From contig NZ_FPKU01000002.1 of assembly GCF_900119845.1 (NCBI RefSeq), positions 206,055 to 270,054 on the forward strand: a stretch of DNA of 64,000 nucleotides. Direction: 5' to 3'. This document shows positions 18,034 to 26,990 of this stretch, in pieces; positions within the stretch are counted from its first letter, which is position 1, and every line of letters begins with the position of its first letter. Made by a program: the position numbers and the translations under genes. The stretch is from Devosia enhydra (GTDB lineage Bacteria; Pseudomonadota; Alphaproteobacteria; Rhizobiales; Devosiaceae). The notes under the pieces were generated by a model. It saw nothing but the letters and a program-made list of their open reading frames with translations. It did no database searches and was not told where the DNA came from.

Positions 18034-19008
18034 ATGATATCTCGAAGGGCGTTGATCGGTGCCGCAATTGCGGCTTCAGGCCTGGTCGCAGCCAGCGGTG
18101 GGGCGGCTGCGGCCTACCATGCGGCGATGGCCAAGGCCGAGGCTTTGGTCTCCCCTGGGCTGAGCAAGGTGGTGCGGTCGCGCTTCGGCGACCTCGAATA
18201 TGCCGAGGCGGGTGCAGGGACACCTCTCCTCATGGTGCATGGAACCGGCGGCGGGTTTGACCAAGGGCTCTTCTTCACCCGCCGTTACTGGGAGGGGGGT
18301 TACCGCGTGCTTGCGCCGTCCCGCTTTGGGTACCTGCGATCCAACTTTCCAGACGATCCGTCATCCGAAAATCAGGCTGACGCATTTGCCGACCTGCTGG
18401 ATACGCTTGAGATCGACCGAATTGCCGTCGCGGGCGGGTCGGCAGGTGCCCTCTCTGCCATGGCGTTCGCCATTCGCCACCCCGATCGCTGCGCAGCTTT
18501 GATACCGCTCGTGCCGGCTTCCCACGTACCGCGCGACGAACCTGTCCAGTCGGTCCCGCCCGGCCAGATGCAGATGGCCATGGAGGTGCTGAAATCCGAT
18601 TTCCTCTTCTGGCTCGCAATAGCGACGGTGCCTGATCTTCTGACTGAAGCACTGCTCGCTACCAGCCCAGCGCTGGTGAGGGCTGCCAATACGGGCGAGC
18701 AGGCGCGTGCCCGCCACATCCTCGATTCCATCTTGCCGGTAAGTCGCCGAGCGAAGGGGCTGCTGAACGACGCACTGCTGGCCGGCAACCCTGCGCCAAT
18801 GGCGCTGAAGTCGATAACGGCGCCCACCTTGGCAATTTCCTACGAGGACGATGGGTTCGGTACGGCGGCAGCCGCCCGCTACATTGCCGAGCAAGTCCCT
18901 GGCGCGCAGGTGCACATCTTCGCGGACGGCGGGCATATCGGCATCGGCCACGATGCCGAGTGCTTCATGCAGGTCGATAGGTTCCTAAAGCAGAATGGGT
19001 ACGTTTGA
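18034..19008 (+). CDS. exported alpha/beta hydrolase
   Basis: The 324-residue product has a Tat-like N-terminus (MISRRALIGAAIAASGL). The fold shows the oxyanion strand LLMVHGTGGGFDQG, the nucleophile elbow GGSAGA (GxSxG) and the late His in FADGGHIGIGH. Substrate unknown; the family includes esterases and haloperoxidase-like enzymes. It is preceded by a GGAG-type site and 129 bases of non-coding sequence. Confidence 0.85.
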   Translation: MISRRALIGAAIAASGLVAASGGAAAAYHAAMAKAEALVSPGLSKVVRSRFGDLEYAEAGAGTPLLMVHGTGGGFDQGLFFTRRYWEGGYRVLAPSRFGYLRSNFPDDPSSENQADAFADLLDTLEIDRIAVAGGSAGALSAMAFAIRHPDRCAALIPLVPASHVPRDEPVQSVPPGQMQMAMEVLKSDFLFWLAIATVPDLLTEALLATSPALVRAANTGEQARARHILDSILPVSRRAKGLLNDALLAGNPAPMALKSITAPTLAISYEDDGFGTAAAARYIAEQVPGAQVHIFADGGHIGIGHDAECFMQVDRFLKQNGYV

Positions 19009-19576
19009 CGTCTTGCATCACCGTCGTAGGCGTGAGCCACAAGGAGGGACTCTAGAATTATCGGTTGCCACGGCGCTGCTTCACAAAGCCATCGAAGTCG
19101 CGCGGGCATCACGACGACGCCTCGCCCACCAAGTCGCGATCCAAGTCACCGAGAAAGGCGCAATTGTCGCGAATTGCTTGGCATCTCGGAAACCGTGACT
19201 GCGCATTCGATCCAGGCGCTATGAAGCCCGTCTAATGTGGAGAAGGTTGGATGCCAGGCCCCTTCCCTCCGCCATAAACCTTACCTAAGCACTTGATTTT
19301 GCTGCTGTTGGTCCGACCAAACCGGTACTCGCCCTAAGGATTGCCCTAAGGCTGTGCAGTGTTCGGCCATGTTCGGCGATGGACGCTTCCGAACGATTGA
19401 CCGGGATCAGCCGGGATTCGGCGGGAATTTGTGGAGCGGGCAATGCCGCCCATCACTCGGGCGAGTGACGGCCCCGTATGGAACCGCTCGGACTTCGGCC
19501 AGGGCGGACGCCACCCAAGCTGCCGCTGACGGCCTCGCGTTGCTCGCCAATCTTTGCATCAGGCGATGGGTTGAAT
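19009..19576. other. intergenic stretch, no gene recognised
   Basis: Only short open frames without conserved motifs are seen. A direct repeat of TGCCCTAAGG-like sequence (GCCCTAAGG at about 19331 and 19343) lies at 19330-19352. The coding-looking part of the next gene begins at about 19570. Confidence 0.4.
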
Positions 19577-20332
19577 ATGCTGTCCGCAGTCGGGGTGGAT
19601 TGGGACGTGGCCGTTCGGGAGCAAGTGGTGGCAGCCGCGAGCCGGGCCGGCGTGCGCAAGCTCGCCGAGGTACGGGAGCGTGGCCAACAGGCCATGTTTG
19701 AGGCGATTCGCGTCGGGAGGCTTAACAGCGGAGCGCACCTGCGCGCCGAGCAGCAGATTGCCGAGGAAGGCTTCCGAGAGATATGCCTTGATGCGGCTCG
19801 CACTGTGGCGGCCGTTGAGGGCGCTCAGGCTCGCATATATGTCGATGCTCTACGAGCGCCACTCGAAGCCTTGCAAGTTGAGGTCGAACAGGCCTTCAAG
19901 GAATTTGGCGCTCCGGGCAACTCCCCCATCGCCCGCATTTTCGACAAGCTCAGGTCTCAAGTCCGTGTACAGATGGACCGCTTACTTGGGGACACTATGG
20001 ATGACCCGCGGCTGGGCCTAATCGATGGTAAGCCGGTTGAGGCGCTCAAGGCTGTCGGCGGCACGCACGTCAGCTTGCATGGTCACGCCGGGCAAGTGAT
20101 GGTCGGCAGCCCAGGTGCGACCCAGACGGTGCAGGGTGGCCAGATCATCGGGGAGCACCCCAAAGAGGACAGCATCGTGCTCGATTTTAACAGGGCCTAT
20201 AATCCTCCCTGTTCGTTTACCGAACATGCCGTCTGCCCACTGCCGCCCCCCACCAACATTCTCGGCGTCCGGATAGAAGCCGGCGAAATGCGCCATTCCT
20301 TTGCGCGAGGTCCGCAGGGGGACTGGGAATGA
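19577..20332 (+). CDS. chimeric protein: helical N-part joined to a DUF1684 C-terminal tail
   Basis: The predicted product has about 251 residues. Residues 1-150 are helical and charged, with QIAEEGFREICLDAARTVAA. A short Gly/Val-rich beta segment follows (HVSLHGHAGQVMVG). From about residue 195 it reads VLDFNRAYNPPCSFTEHAVC then PLPPPTNILGVRIEAGE, which is the conserved end of DUF1684 proteins (NRAYNPPCAF..CPLPPxxNxL..xIxAGE). Normal DUF1684 proteins have a quite different, longer N-terminus. This is best read as an insertion or deletion that joined the two in frame. The start is uncertain; an upstream ATG at 19478 adds non-conserved residues. Function unknown. Confidence 0.6.
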   Translation: MLSAVGVDWDVAVREQVVAAASRAGVRKLAEVRERGQQAMFEAIRVGRLNSGAHLRAEQQIAEEGFREICLDAARTVAAVEGAQARIYVDALRAPLEALQVEVEQAFKEFGAPGNSPIARIFDKLRSQVRVQMDRLLGDTMDDPRLGLIDGKPVEALKAVGGTHVSLHGHAGQVMVGSPGATQTVQGGQIIGEHPKEDSIVLDFNRAYNPPCSFTEHAVCPLPPPTNILGVRIEAGEMRHSFARGPQGDWE

Positions 20333-20630
20333 CTTAACCCGCCGGAATCGCAGATGGGTCGGATTCACCGGCTAGCCAACACGTCAATCGCCTAGGGCGG
20401 TGGCGGCCCTCACGGTTCCAGTCTAGATCGCGGTGCTGTTCCGGCCAATCCGGCTTTTTTAGCAGCCTCCAGCACCTGTGGACACCGCTAGCGAGGGGAC
20501 GCCTCAATGAAGGTGGATTCAGCAGGGTCAATCCGCGGTCAAAATGGCGACAGACCGTAGTCTTCAAACGGGACCGTGCGAAACTGTCCGGCCCCGACGA
20601 CCGAAGCGATGAAATATCCAGGAGAACCGC
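20333..20630. other. intergenic stretch with weak terminator-like repeat
   Basis: No gene is seen. CCGGCCAATCCGG followed by six T (about 20441-20459) could be a weak terminator for rightward transcription. Confidence 0.35.
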
Positions 20631-22175
20631 CTATTCAGCGCTGCGGCCTGCAGCGGCGCGCGCCGCGTTCTCACCGGCGATTTGGCCGCCTACGAAGCAT
20701 TCCGCGATGTTGCCGCCCGAAAGATAGAGGTGGCCAAACAGGCTCCCCAGTTCTCCGGCGGCATAAAGGCCGGTGACGGGGTCGCCGTCGGGTCCGAGCA
20801 CACGCTGGCGTGCGTCATGCACAGGACCACCTTGGGTATTGGAGACGATCGGCCAAGCCTTCGCGAGCACGAAGGGGCCGGCGCCCAGTGGCACCATGCT
20901 CGTTGCCGGACGACCCCAGTCCTCGTCCCGCCCCTGCGCACAGGCCGCGTTCCAGCGGCCGATGGTGTCTGACAATCGCGCGACGGAAATGCCGGTGGCT
21001 TTGGCGAGTGCATCGATGTCGGGCAGGAGCGTCAGGATGCCATTGGCGATCTCGGCGCTGTTGTCCGGGCTCCAGTCATAGGCGATGCCCGGCTCGTGCG
21101 ATGTGGGCCGCCCCAGCGGCCATCTGGCGAGCCCTGCGCTGTCGAGCAGCAGCCAAGCCGGGAGCGCGGCGAAATCCTGATGGTCCGGGTCGTAGCGCTC
21201 CATCGGCCGGGCGCCCGTGTCCTGCAGATAGGGCTCGTACTCGTTCATGAAGCGGCGCCCGCGCTTGTCGAGCAGTATCCATGGCATCTGCACGCCCGAT
21301 GGCGGACCCGCGCCCGGCAGCCAGTCCGGCAGGCGTTTGGTGCGGATACCGAAGGGATAGGCGGGGTCCGGATGCCGGAATCCATAAGATCCATGCCAGT
21401 GATACATGTGCCAGAGATCGGCCCCGGCAGCCTGGGCCAGCCTGATGCCATCTCCGGTATTGCCGCGATAGGCCGCTGTGAGCACCGGTTGGGCCGGCCA
21501 GTGCCGGGCCTGCAGATCCGGCGCGCCCTCGAACCCACCGCTCGCAAGCACCACGCCCCCGCGCGCAAAGACCGCCTGGGCTCCGCCGGGCGTTTCGACC
21601 AGCACGCCGACAATGCGGCCATCTTGGGCGAAAAGCCGCGTCACGGGAGTGCGCAGTTGTGGCACTATGGCACGCCGTTGCAGGTTGAGAGCCAGCATGT
21701 GGAACAGTCGAACGCCCTCGGCCGCCCCCCTCACATGCCGATAATGCTGCTTTTCGTTGAACCCTTCGATCGGGGAAACCGTCACGAACCCGAAAGTGTC
21801 CCCGCCGGGAAACGGATAGTTCCCCGCCGATGCCCGGTAGTCCGTCGACAGCCCGACCGCATCGGCAAGTGCCCCGAGCCGTTGCGGCAGCGCCACCATT
21901 CCCTCGGCCAGCGCCTCCAGCAATTCCGAGGGTGCGCGACCGCCATTGGTGCGCTCGAGATAGGCCAGGGCATCGGACTGGCTCCGGGCCACGCGCACCC
22001 CGCCAGCCGAACAGATCGATATGCCGCCCGGCGTATCGCCTTTCTCGAACAGCATGACACCGGCACCCGCGTCATGGGCGGCAATGGCCGCAATGGCGCC
22101 TGCATAGCCGCAGCCGACCACGACGACATCGGCTTCCCTGTCCCATCGGACAGGCGGGGGAAGAACGAGGGTCAC
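20631..22175 (-). CDS. FAD-dependent oxidoreductase (fumarate reductase/KSTD-like), cytoplasmic
   Basis: The 514-residue product has the N-terminal dinucleotide motif VVVVGCGYAGAIAAIAAHDA, the mid motif GVVLASGGFEGAP and the C-terminal GLYAAGELGSLFGHLYLSGG. No signal peptide is present, unlike the flavoprotein at 13496. The family reduces or oxidises activated C-C bonds. It is the last gene of the importer operon and overlaps the hydrolase gene by ATGA, so it likely processes the imported compound. The substrate is not deducible. Confidence 0.85.
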   Translation of the reverse strand: MTLVLPPPVRWDREADVVVVGCGYAGAIAAIAAHDAGAGVMLFEKGDTPGGISICSAGGVRVARSQSDALAYLERTNGGRAPSELLEALAEGMVALPQRLGALADAVGLSTDYRASAGNYPFPGGDTFGFVTVSPIEGFNEKQHYRHVRGAAEGVRLFHMLALNLQRRAIVPQLRTPVTRLFAQDGRIVGVLVETPGGAQAVFARGGVVLASGGFEGAPDLQARHWPAQPVLTAAYRGNTGDGIRLAQAAGADLWHMYHWHGSYGFRHPDPAYPFGIRTKRLPDWLPGAGPPSGVQMPWILLDKRGRRFMNEYEPYLQDTGARPMERYDPDHQDFAALPAWLLLDSAGLARWPLGRPTSHEPGIAYDWSPDNSAEIANGILTLLPDIDALAKATGISVARLSDTIGRWNAACAQGRDEDWGRPATSMVPLGAGPFVLAKAWPIVSNTQGGPVHDARQRVLGPDGDPVTGLYAAGELGSLFGHLYLSGGNIAECFVGGQIAGENAARAAAGRSAE

Positions 22176-23248
22176 AGCCAGCGCCCCAGGAACCGACGCA
22201 CGTCCTCGCCCCAGACCTGTGGACCACGTCCGGCGAGCAGGTGCCCCTCCATGGGTCTGACGCCGAAGGCGGGATAGATCCGGGAGACGACAGGCTTGCC
22301 GGCATCGAGCCGGGCCTGGGCGAGTTCGATGGTGGGCCGGATCGAAAAATCATTGGCCGCCTGGGCAAAAAAGATCGGCGGGGTCAGCTGCCGCGCGATC
22401 TCGAGCATGGCCTCGGCCAGGATGGGGTTGCGATCCCAGTTCATCGCGGCCCCGGCAAATTCCACCGCGGCGCGCAGGCTCGCATCCTTGCCGGCCGCAA
22501 ACAGGGTGTTGACGCCGCCAAAGGACGAACCGGCCACCGCGATCCGGTCGGCATCGATCTCGGGCAGGCTGCGAAGATAGGCGGCGGCGGCCACCACATC
22601 GTCGCTTTCGCGGTCGAGGCGTGCCAGAAGCCCGCGATTATAGGCTTCCGAAAAGACCGGTTCGGCCACCTCCTCCCGCCATGAGGGCCCCGGAGAGTCG
22701 CCATAGCCGTGGCGATGGGGGAAGAACAGCGCGATCCCCCAGGCGAGGAAATTGGCTGCGACCCCCGGGGAGGCCACTTCCGCAGAACCGCGGTCGAGAC
22801 TGCTGCCATGGCTGTAGACCACCGCAGGATGCGGGCCCTCGCCCGGCGGCAGGTAGAGATAGCCCACGAGTTGCCGGCCGGCCGAGACGAAGCTGCAGCG
22901 CGCGGGCACGAGGTTGATTTCGGGCGCCGGTGCGAAGCCGTCCTCGTCCGCGATCGGGGCTTCCACATGCCGTTCGAAATGATCGATGAGGTCGCGCATG
23001 CGCGCACGGACGGCCGCGAATTCCTCGCTCTGGTCGCGGGCGCGCAGGTCGGCCGCATGGCTGGCCTCGTCCCGGAAGGTCTGGCTCCAGGACACGTCCG
23101 GTCCGTCGCCATCATCGCGCCTGACGCGGATGGAGCCGGCGGGCAGCCCGAGTTCAACCCTGATGCGGGATGCAGCGATGCGGGTGTCGCGGACAGCCTG
23201 CGCCTGGCCGGGCTTGGCCCAGTAGCGCGTGGTTTCGATGAGGGTCAT
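22172..23248 (-). CDS. two-domain protein: ABM/NIPSNAP-like plus dienelactone-type hydrolase
   Basis: The 358-residue product has an N-terminal ~100-residue domain (TLIETTRYWAKPGQAQAVRD to RMRDLIDHFERHVEA). It looks like a dimeric alpha-beta barrel of the antibiotic-monooxygenase/NIPSNAP type. An alpha/beta hydrolase follows, with HGSSLDRG, nucleophile GSSFGG, the acid in ANDFSIRP and the His in EGHLLAG. I have not often seen this fusion. The ATG at 23248 overlaps the stop of the ABC ATPase gene, which decides the start. It likely hydrolyses an ester or lactone of the imported compound. Confidence 0.8.
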   Translation of the reverse strand: MTLIETTRYWAKPGQAQAVRDTRIAASRIRVELGLPAGSIRVRRDDGDGPDVSWSQTFRDEASHAADLRARDQSEEFAAVRARMRDLIDHFERHVEAPIADEDGFAPAPEINLVPARCSFVSAGRQLVGYLYLPPGEGPHPAVVYSHGSSLDRGSAEVASPGVAANFLAWGIALFFPHRHGYGDSPGPSWREEVAEPVFSEAYNRGLLARLDRESDDVVAAAAYLRSLPEIDADRIAVAGSSFGGVNTLFAAGKDASLRAAVEFAGAAMNWDRNPILAEAMLEIARQLTPPIFFAQAANDFSIRPTIELAQARLDAGKPVVSRIYPAFGVRPMEGHLLAGRGPQVWGEDVRRFLGRWL

Positions 23249-24195
23249 GAAGCGGATGCTCCCGGAAAGTGACAGCTGGCCAGATGCCCCGAAGCCGCCT
23301 CGATGAGTGGTGGGCTGATCCGCCGGCAGATGTTCTGGGCCAGCGGGCAGCGGGGATGGAAATGGCACCCGGAGGGTGGCGCCAGCGCGTCGGGCGGTTC
23401 GCCCCTTACGGATCCGGCCTGAAGCGGACGGCCCGGCTCGGGCACGGCGGCGATCAGGGTGCGGGTGTACGGGTGTTGAGGGCGGTCGAAGAGATCGGCC
23501 TCGCTCGCCAGTTCGACGATCCGCCCCAGATACATCACCGCCACACGCTGGCTGACGTGACGCACCACGGCGAGATTGTGCGAGATGAACACCATGGTCA
23601 GCCCCAGCCGTGCCTGCAGGTCGGTGAGGAGGTTGAGTATCTGGGCCTGGATAGAGGCGTCGAGGGCGGAAACAGCCTCGTCGCAGATCAACAGGTCCGG
23701 CTCGGGCGCCAACGCCCGGGCGATGCCGATCCGCTGCTTCTGGCCGCCTGAGAAGGCGCTGGGAAGACGATCGACCGCATCCTGCGGCAATCCCACCAGA
23801 TCGAGCACCTCGCTCACGCGATCCAGGCGCTTCTGGCGGCTCCAGCCTTGCGCCCTGAGCGGCTCGGCAATGATCGCGCCCACCCGCCAGCGGGGGTTGA
23901 GCGAGGCGTTGGGGTCCTGGAAGACGATCTGCATGCGCGCGCGCAGTCGCCTCAGCGCCCCGGCATCGAGCCGGGCGATATCCTGGCCCTCACGCAGCAC
24001 GCGGCCCGATGAGGGGGGAACAAGATGCAGGGCCAGCCGCGCGAGCGTCGACTTGCCACAGCCCGATTCTCCCACGATGCCCAGCGTCTTGCCGCGATGG
24101 ACGACGAGGTCCACCTCATCCACCGCCGCAAGGCGCCTGCCAGCCCGCACATAGTCGCGCGAGACCCGATCGAGGGTCAGGACGGGATCGCTCAT
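23245..24195 (-). CDS. dipeptide/oligopeptide-type ABC transporter ATPase (DppF-like)
   Basis: The 316-residue ATPase has Walker A GESGCGKST, Q-loop IVFQDPNASLNP, signature FSGGQKQR and Walker B LLICDEAVSALD. The C-terminal oligopeptide-ABC extension has cysteines (CHFHPRCPLAQNICR) that in this family bind an Fe-S cluster. The start at 24195 overlaps the stop of the partner ATPase. Confidence 0.95.
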   Translation of the reverse strand: MSDPVLTLDRVSRDYVRAGRRLAAVDEVDLVVHRGKTLGIVGESGCGKSTLARLALHLVPPSSGRVLREGQDIARLDAGALRRLRARMQIVFQDPNASLNPRWRVGAIIAEPLRAQGWSRQKRLDRVSEVLDLVGLPQDAVDRLPSAFSGGQKQRIGIARALAPEPDLLICDEAVSALDASIQAQILNLLTDLQARLGLTMVFISHNLAVVRHVSQRVAVMYLGRIVELASEADLFDRPQHPYTRTLIAAVPEPGRPLQAGSVRGEPPDALAPPSGCHFHPRCPLAQNICRRISPPLIEAASGHLASCHFPGASAS

Positions 24196-25193
24196 GGGGC
24201 GGTCTCCTTGGTCTCTGCGATCGGATTGAAGCAGGCGACGGTCCTGAGGCCGGAAGGCACAAGCGCGGGCACGCTCGTCCTGCAGCGGGCCGTGGCGCGT
24301 GCGCACCGGGGGTGAAAGCGGCACCCGGTGGGAAAGGCGCGCGGAGATGGCGGCTGGCCCTCGAGCGCCTCGAGGCGTGCCACTTTGGCCGACACGCGCG
24401 GCAGGGCGCGCCGCAACGCGTCGGCATAAGGGTGGTGCGGTGCTGCGAGGACCGCGGCCGCCGGTCCCGTCTCCACGATGCGCCCGGCATACATCACGGC
24501 AACGCGGTCGGCGACAGCCGAGACAACCCCGAGGTCGTGGGTGATCAACAGCATGCCCATGCCGCGCTCCCGGCACAGGGACCGCAAAAGCGTCAGAACC
24601 TGCGCCTGGGTCGTGACGTCGAGCGCCGTCGTCGGCTCGTCGGCAAAGAGAAAGGGCGGATTGCAGGCGATGGCCATGGCGATCATGGCGCGTTGCCGCT
24701 GCCCGCCCGAGAGCTGGTGGGGATAATCGTCGAGGCGTGTCGAGGCGGCGGGGAAGCCCACCGCGCCCAACAGGTCAATCACCCGAGACCGCGTGGCCGC
24801 CCTGTCGAGGTGCAGGTGCAGGCGGATCGGCTCGGCGATCTGCTCGCCGATGGTGAGCAGCGGATTGAGGCTGGTCATCGGCTCCTGGAACACGAAGCCG
24901 AAGCTCTTTCCCCTGATGCGATCGAGCGCTGCGCCCCCGGCAGACGCAACATCGGCGCCCCCGACGACGAGGCGCCGCGCGCCCAATTCCGCCCCCGGAG
25001 GCAGAAGCCGCGCCGCGGCCAACGCCGTCATCGACTTGCCGGAGCCGCTTTCGCCGACAAGCGCGAGGATCTCGCCGCGTCGCAGCGAGAGCGAAATGCC
25101 GTCGAGCAGTTCGACGCGGTCCCGGCCACGCCCGATGCCGACGCGCAGGTCTTCGATGGTCAGCGCCTCATGAAGGTCGACGGGGATGGTCAT
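24192..25193 (-). CDS. dipeptide/oligopeptide-type ABC transporter ATPase (DppD-like)
   Basis: The 333-residue ATPase has [37 protein letters not shown] and [12 protein letters not shown]. The extension [15 protein letters not shown] gives the family cysteine cluster. It forms the heterodimer that drives the permeases encoded just upstream. Confidence 0.95.
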   Translation of the reverse strand: MTIPVDLHEALTIEDLRVGIGRGRDRVELLDGISLSLRRGEILALVGESGSGKSMTALAAARLLPPGAELGARRLVVGGADVASAGGAALDRIRGKSFGFVFQEPMTSLNPLLTIGEQIAEPIRLHLHLDRAATRSRVIDLLGAVGFPAASTRLDDYPHQLSGGQRQRAMIAMAIACNPPFLFADEPTTALDVTTQAQVLTLLRSLCRERGMGMLLITHDLGVVSAVADRVAVMYAGRIVETGPAAAVLAAPHHPYADALRRALPRVSAKVARLEALEGQPPSPRAFPTGCRFHPRCARATARCRTSVPALVPSGLRTVACFNPIAETKETAP

Positions 25194-26056
25194 CGCCGGG
25201 CCCCGCGCGGATCGAGGGCATCGCGCAATCCATCACCGAACAGATTGAAGCCGACGATGGTGAAGGCGAGCGCGGCGCTGGCAGCCATGGCCATCCAGGG
25301 CTCGGTGCGCAGCGCCGGCAAGCCATCACGGATCATGCCGCCCCAGGTCGGCTGGGGCTCCTGCACGCCGAGCCCGAGGAAGCTCAGGGTGGCTTCCTCC
25401 ATGATGATGAAGCCGATGCCTGCGGTGGCGCGCACCACCAGCGCCGGCACCATGTTGGGCAGGAGGTGGAACACGATGATGGCCGCGGGGCGCGTCCCAG
25501 CGGCCATGGCTGCCTCGACGAAGGCCTCGTTCCTGAGCGACAGGGTGAGCGAGCGCACGATGCGGGCAATGCCTGTCCAGCCCACCAGCGAGAGCGCCAC
25601 GATCACCGCCGGCACCCCCGGCCCCATGATCGCTGCGACGATGATGGCGATGATCAGCTCGGGAAAGGCAAGCGTGAGGTCTGTTGCCCGCGTGATCAGC
25701 CCGTCCGCCCAGCCGCCATGCCAGCCGGCTATGGTGCCGAGCACCGTGCCGACGATCAGGACGATGGTCAGCACGGAGAAAGCGATGGTGAGGGACACTT
25801 GTGCGCCCACCAGAAGCCGCGAAAGAATGTCCCGGCCGACGGCATCTCCCCCCAGAAGGTAACGCGCATCGGGCAGGGACCAGCTCATGAACAGGTCGGT
25901 GCGGGTATAGCTATGCGGTGCCAGCCAGTGGGCGAACACCGCCACAAGGACTATGAACACCACCATGACGCTGCCTATGACGGCGCTCGGACTGCGCAGA
26001 AGCCGGCCAGGGATGCGCGCTCCCGGGGCGCCTGCTGCAAGGGGGGCATGGCTCAT
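25190..26056 (-). CDS. dipeptide-type ABC transporter permease (DppC-like)
   Basis: The 288-residue protein has six predicted membrane helices. Its EAA-type coupling loop region is EAAMAAGTRPAAIIVFHLLP. The family N-terminal segment (YLLGGDAVGRDILSRLLVGA) is present. Overlaps of 1-4 bases on both sides show translational coupling. Confidence 0.94.
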   Translation of the reverse strand: MSHAPLAAGAPGARIPGRLLRSPSAVIGSVMVVFIVLVAVFAHWLAPHSYTRTDLFMSWSLPDARYLLGGDAVGRDILSRLLVGAQVSLTIAFSVLTIVLIVGTVLGTIAGWHGGWADGLITRATDLTLAFPELIIAIIVAAIMGPGVPAVIVALSLVGWTGIARIVRSLTLSLRNEAFVEAAMAAGTRPAAIIVFHLLPNMVPALVVRATAGIGFIIMEEATLSFLGLGVQEPQPTWGGMIRDGLPALRTEPWMAMAASAALAFTIVGFNLFGDGLRDALDPRGARR

Positions 26057-26988
26057 CAGGATACCGCCAGCCGGATGCGCGGGTCGACCAGCACATAGGC
26101 GATGTCGACGAGCAGGTTTATGGTGCCGTAAAACAGGGTGAAAAGCAGCACGATGCCCATCGTCACCGGATAGTCGCGTGCCGCTATCGAGGTCACAGCG
26201 ATCCGCCCGAGACCCTGGATGTTGAAGATGTTCTCCACGACGATGGTGCCGGTGATGAGCCCGCCCATCATGATGCCGGCCACCGTCAGCAACGGCACCG
26301 TGGCATTGCGCAGCGCATGGTGGAGAACCACGCCACGCTCCGGCACCCCCTTGGCGCGCGCCGTGCGGACATAGTCCTGGCCCAGCGTTTCAAGGAGGAA
26401 CGTTCGCGTCAGCCGCGCGAAATAGGCGATGGGTCCGATGGCGGCGACGATTATAGGCAGGATCGCCTGCTGCGGCGTTCCCCACCCGGCCACAGGCAGC
26501 CAGCCCAGCCTGACGCTCAGCAGCCAGACCAGCCCTGTGGCCACCACGAAGCCCGGAACGCTGAGCCCGATCACCACGACGAACATTAGGCCGGTATCGA
26601 CAAGGCTGCCGGCCCGCACCGCAGCGATGGCCCCCAGCAGCGTACCCAGGGTCAGGGAGAGCACGAGCGCCGCAAGCCCGATCACCGGACTGATGCGCAG
26701 CCCATCGGCGATGACTTCGCCGACCGGAACGCCGGGAAAGCGGAAGGACAGGCCGAGATCGCCGCGCAGGAGGCCGGTGACATAGCGCACGAACTGCTCA
26801 TGCAGCGGCAGGTCCAGCCCGTAATCGGCGCGCAGCCTCGCGGCGAGGTCGAGGTTGGAGCTCTGGTCGCCCAGCATGACCAGCACGGGATCGCCCGGGA
26901 CGAACCGGTTGGCGATGAAGGTCGCGATGACCGCAACTGCGATCATCGCGACGAACGACGCGATCCTGCGGGCGAGGTATTGCGACAT
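26056..26988 (-). CDS. dipeptide-type ABC transporter permease (DppB-like)
   Basis: The 310-residue permease has the family N-terminus (MSQYLARRIASF, then FIANRFVPGDPVLVMLGD) and the coupling loop DYVRTARAKGVPERGVVLHH. Its C-terminus YVLVDPRIRLAVS is typical of the family. It lies two bases after the binding protein stop. Confidence 0.95.
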   Translation of the reverse strand: MSQYLARRIASFVAMIAVAVIATFIANRFVPGDPVLVMLGDQSSNLDLAARLRADYGLDLPLHEQFVRYVTGLLRGDLGLSFRFPGVPVGEVIADGLRISPVIGLAALVLSLTLGTLLGAIAAVRAGSLVDTGLMFVVVIGLSVPGFVVATGLVWLLSVRLGWLPVAGWGTPQQAILPIIVAAIGPIAYFARLTRTFLLETLGQDYVRTARAKGVPERGVVLHHALRNATVPLLTVAGIMMGGLITGTIVVENIFNIQGLGRIAVTSIAARDYPVTMGIVLLFTLFYGTINLLVDIAYVLVDPRIRLAVS

Positions 26989-26990
26989 GC

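Noticed and set aside
16-19385. Similar 15-16 base strings (TGTTCGG-GATGGACGC) near 16-31 and 19370-19385 as attachment repeats
   Set aside because: One copy is inside the TerB-like coding frame, and the match is short and imperfect. There is no integrase to use it.
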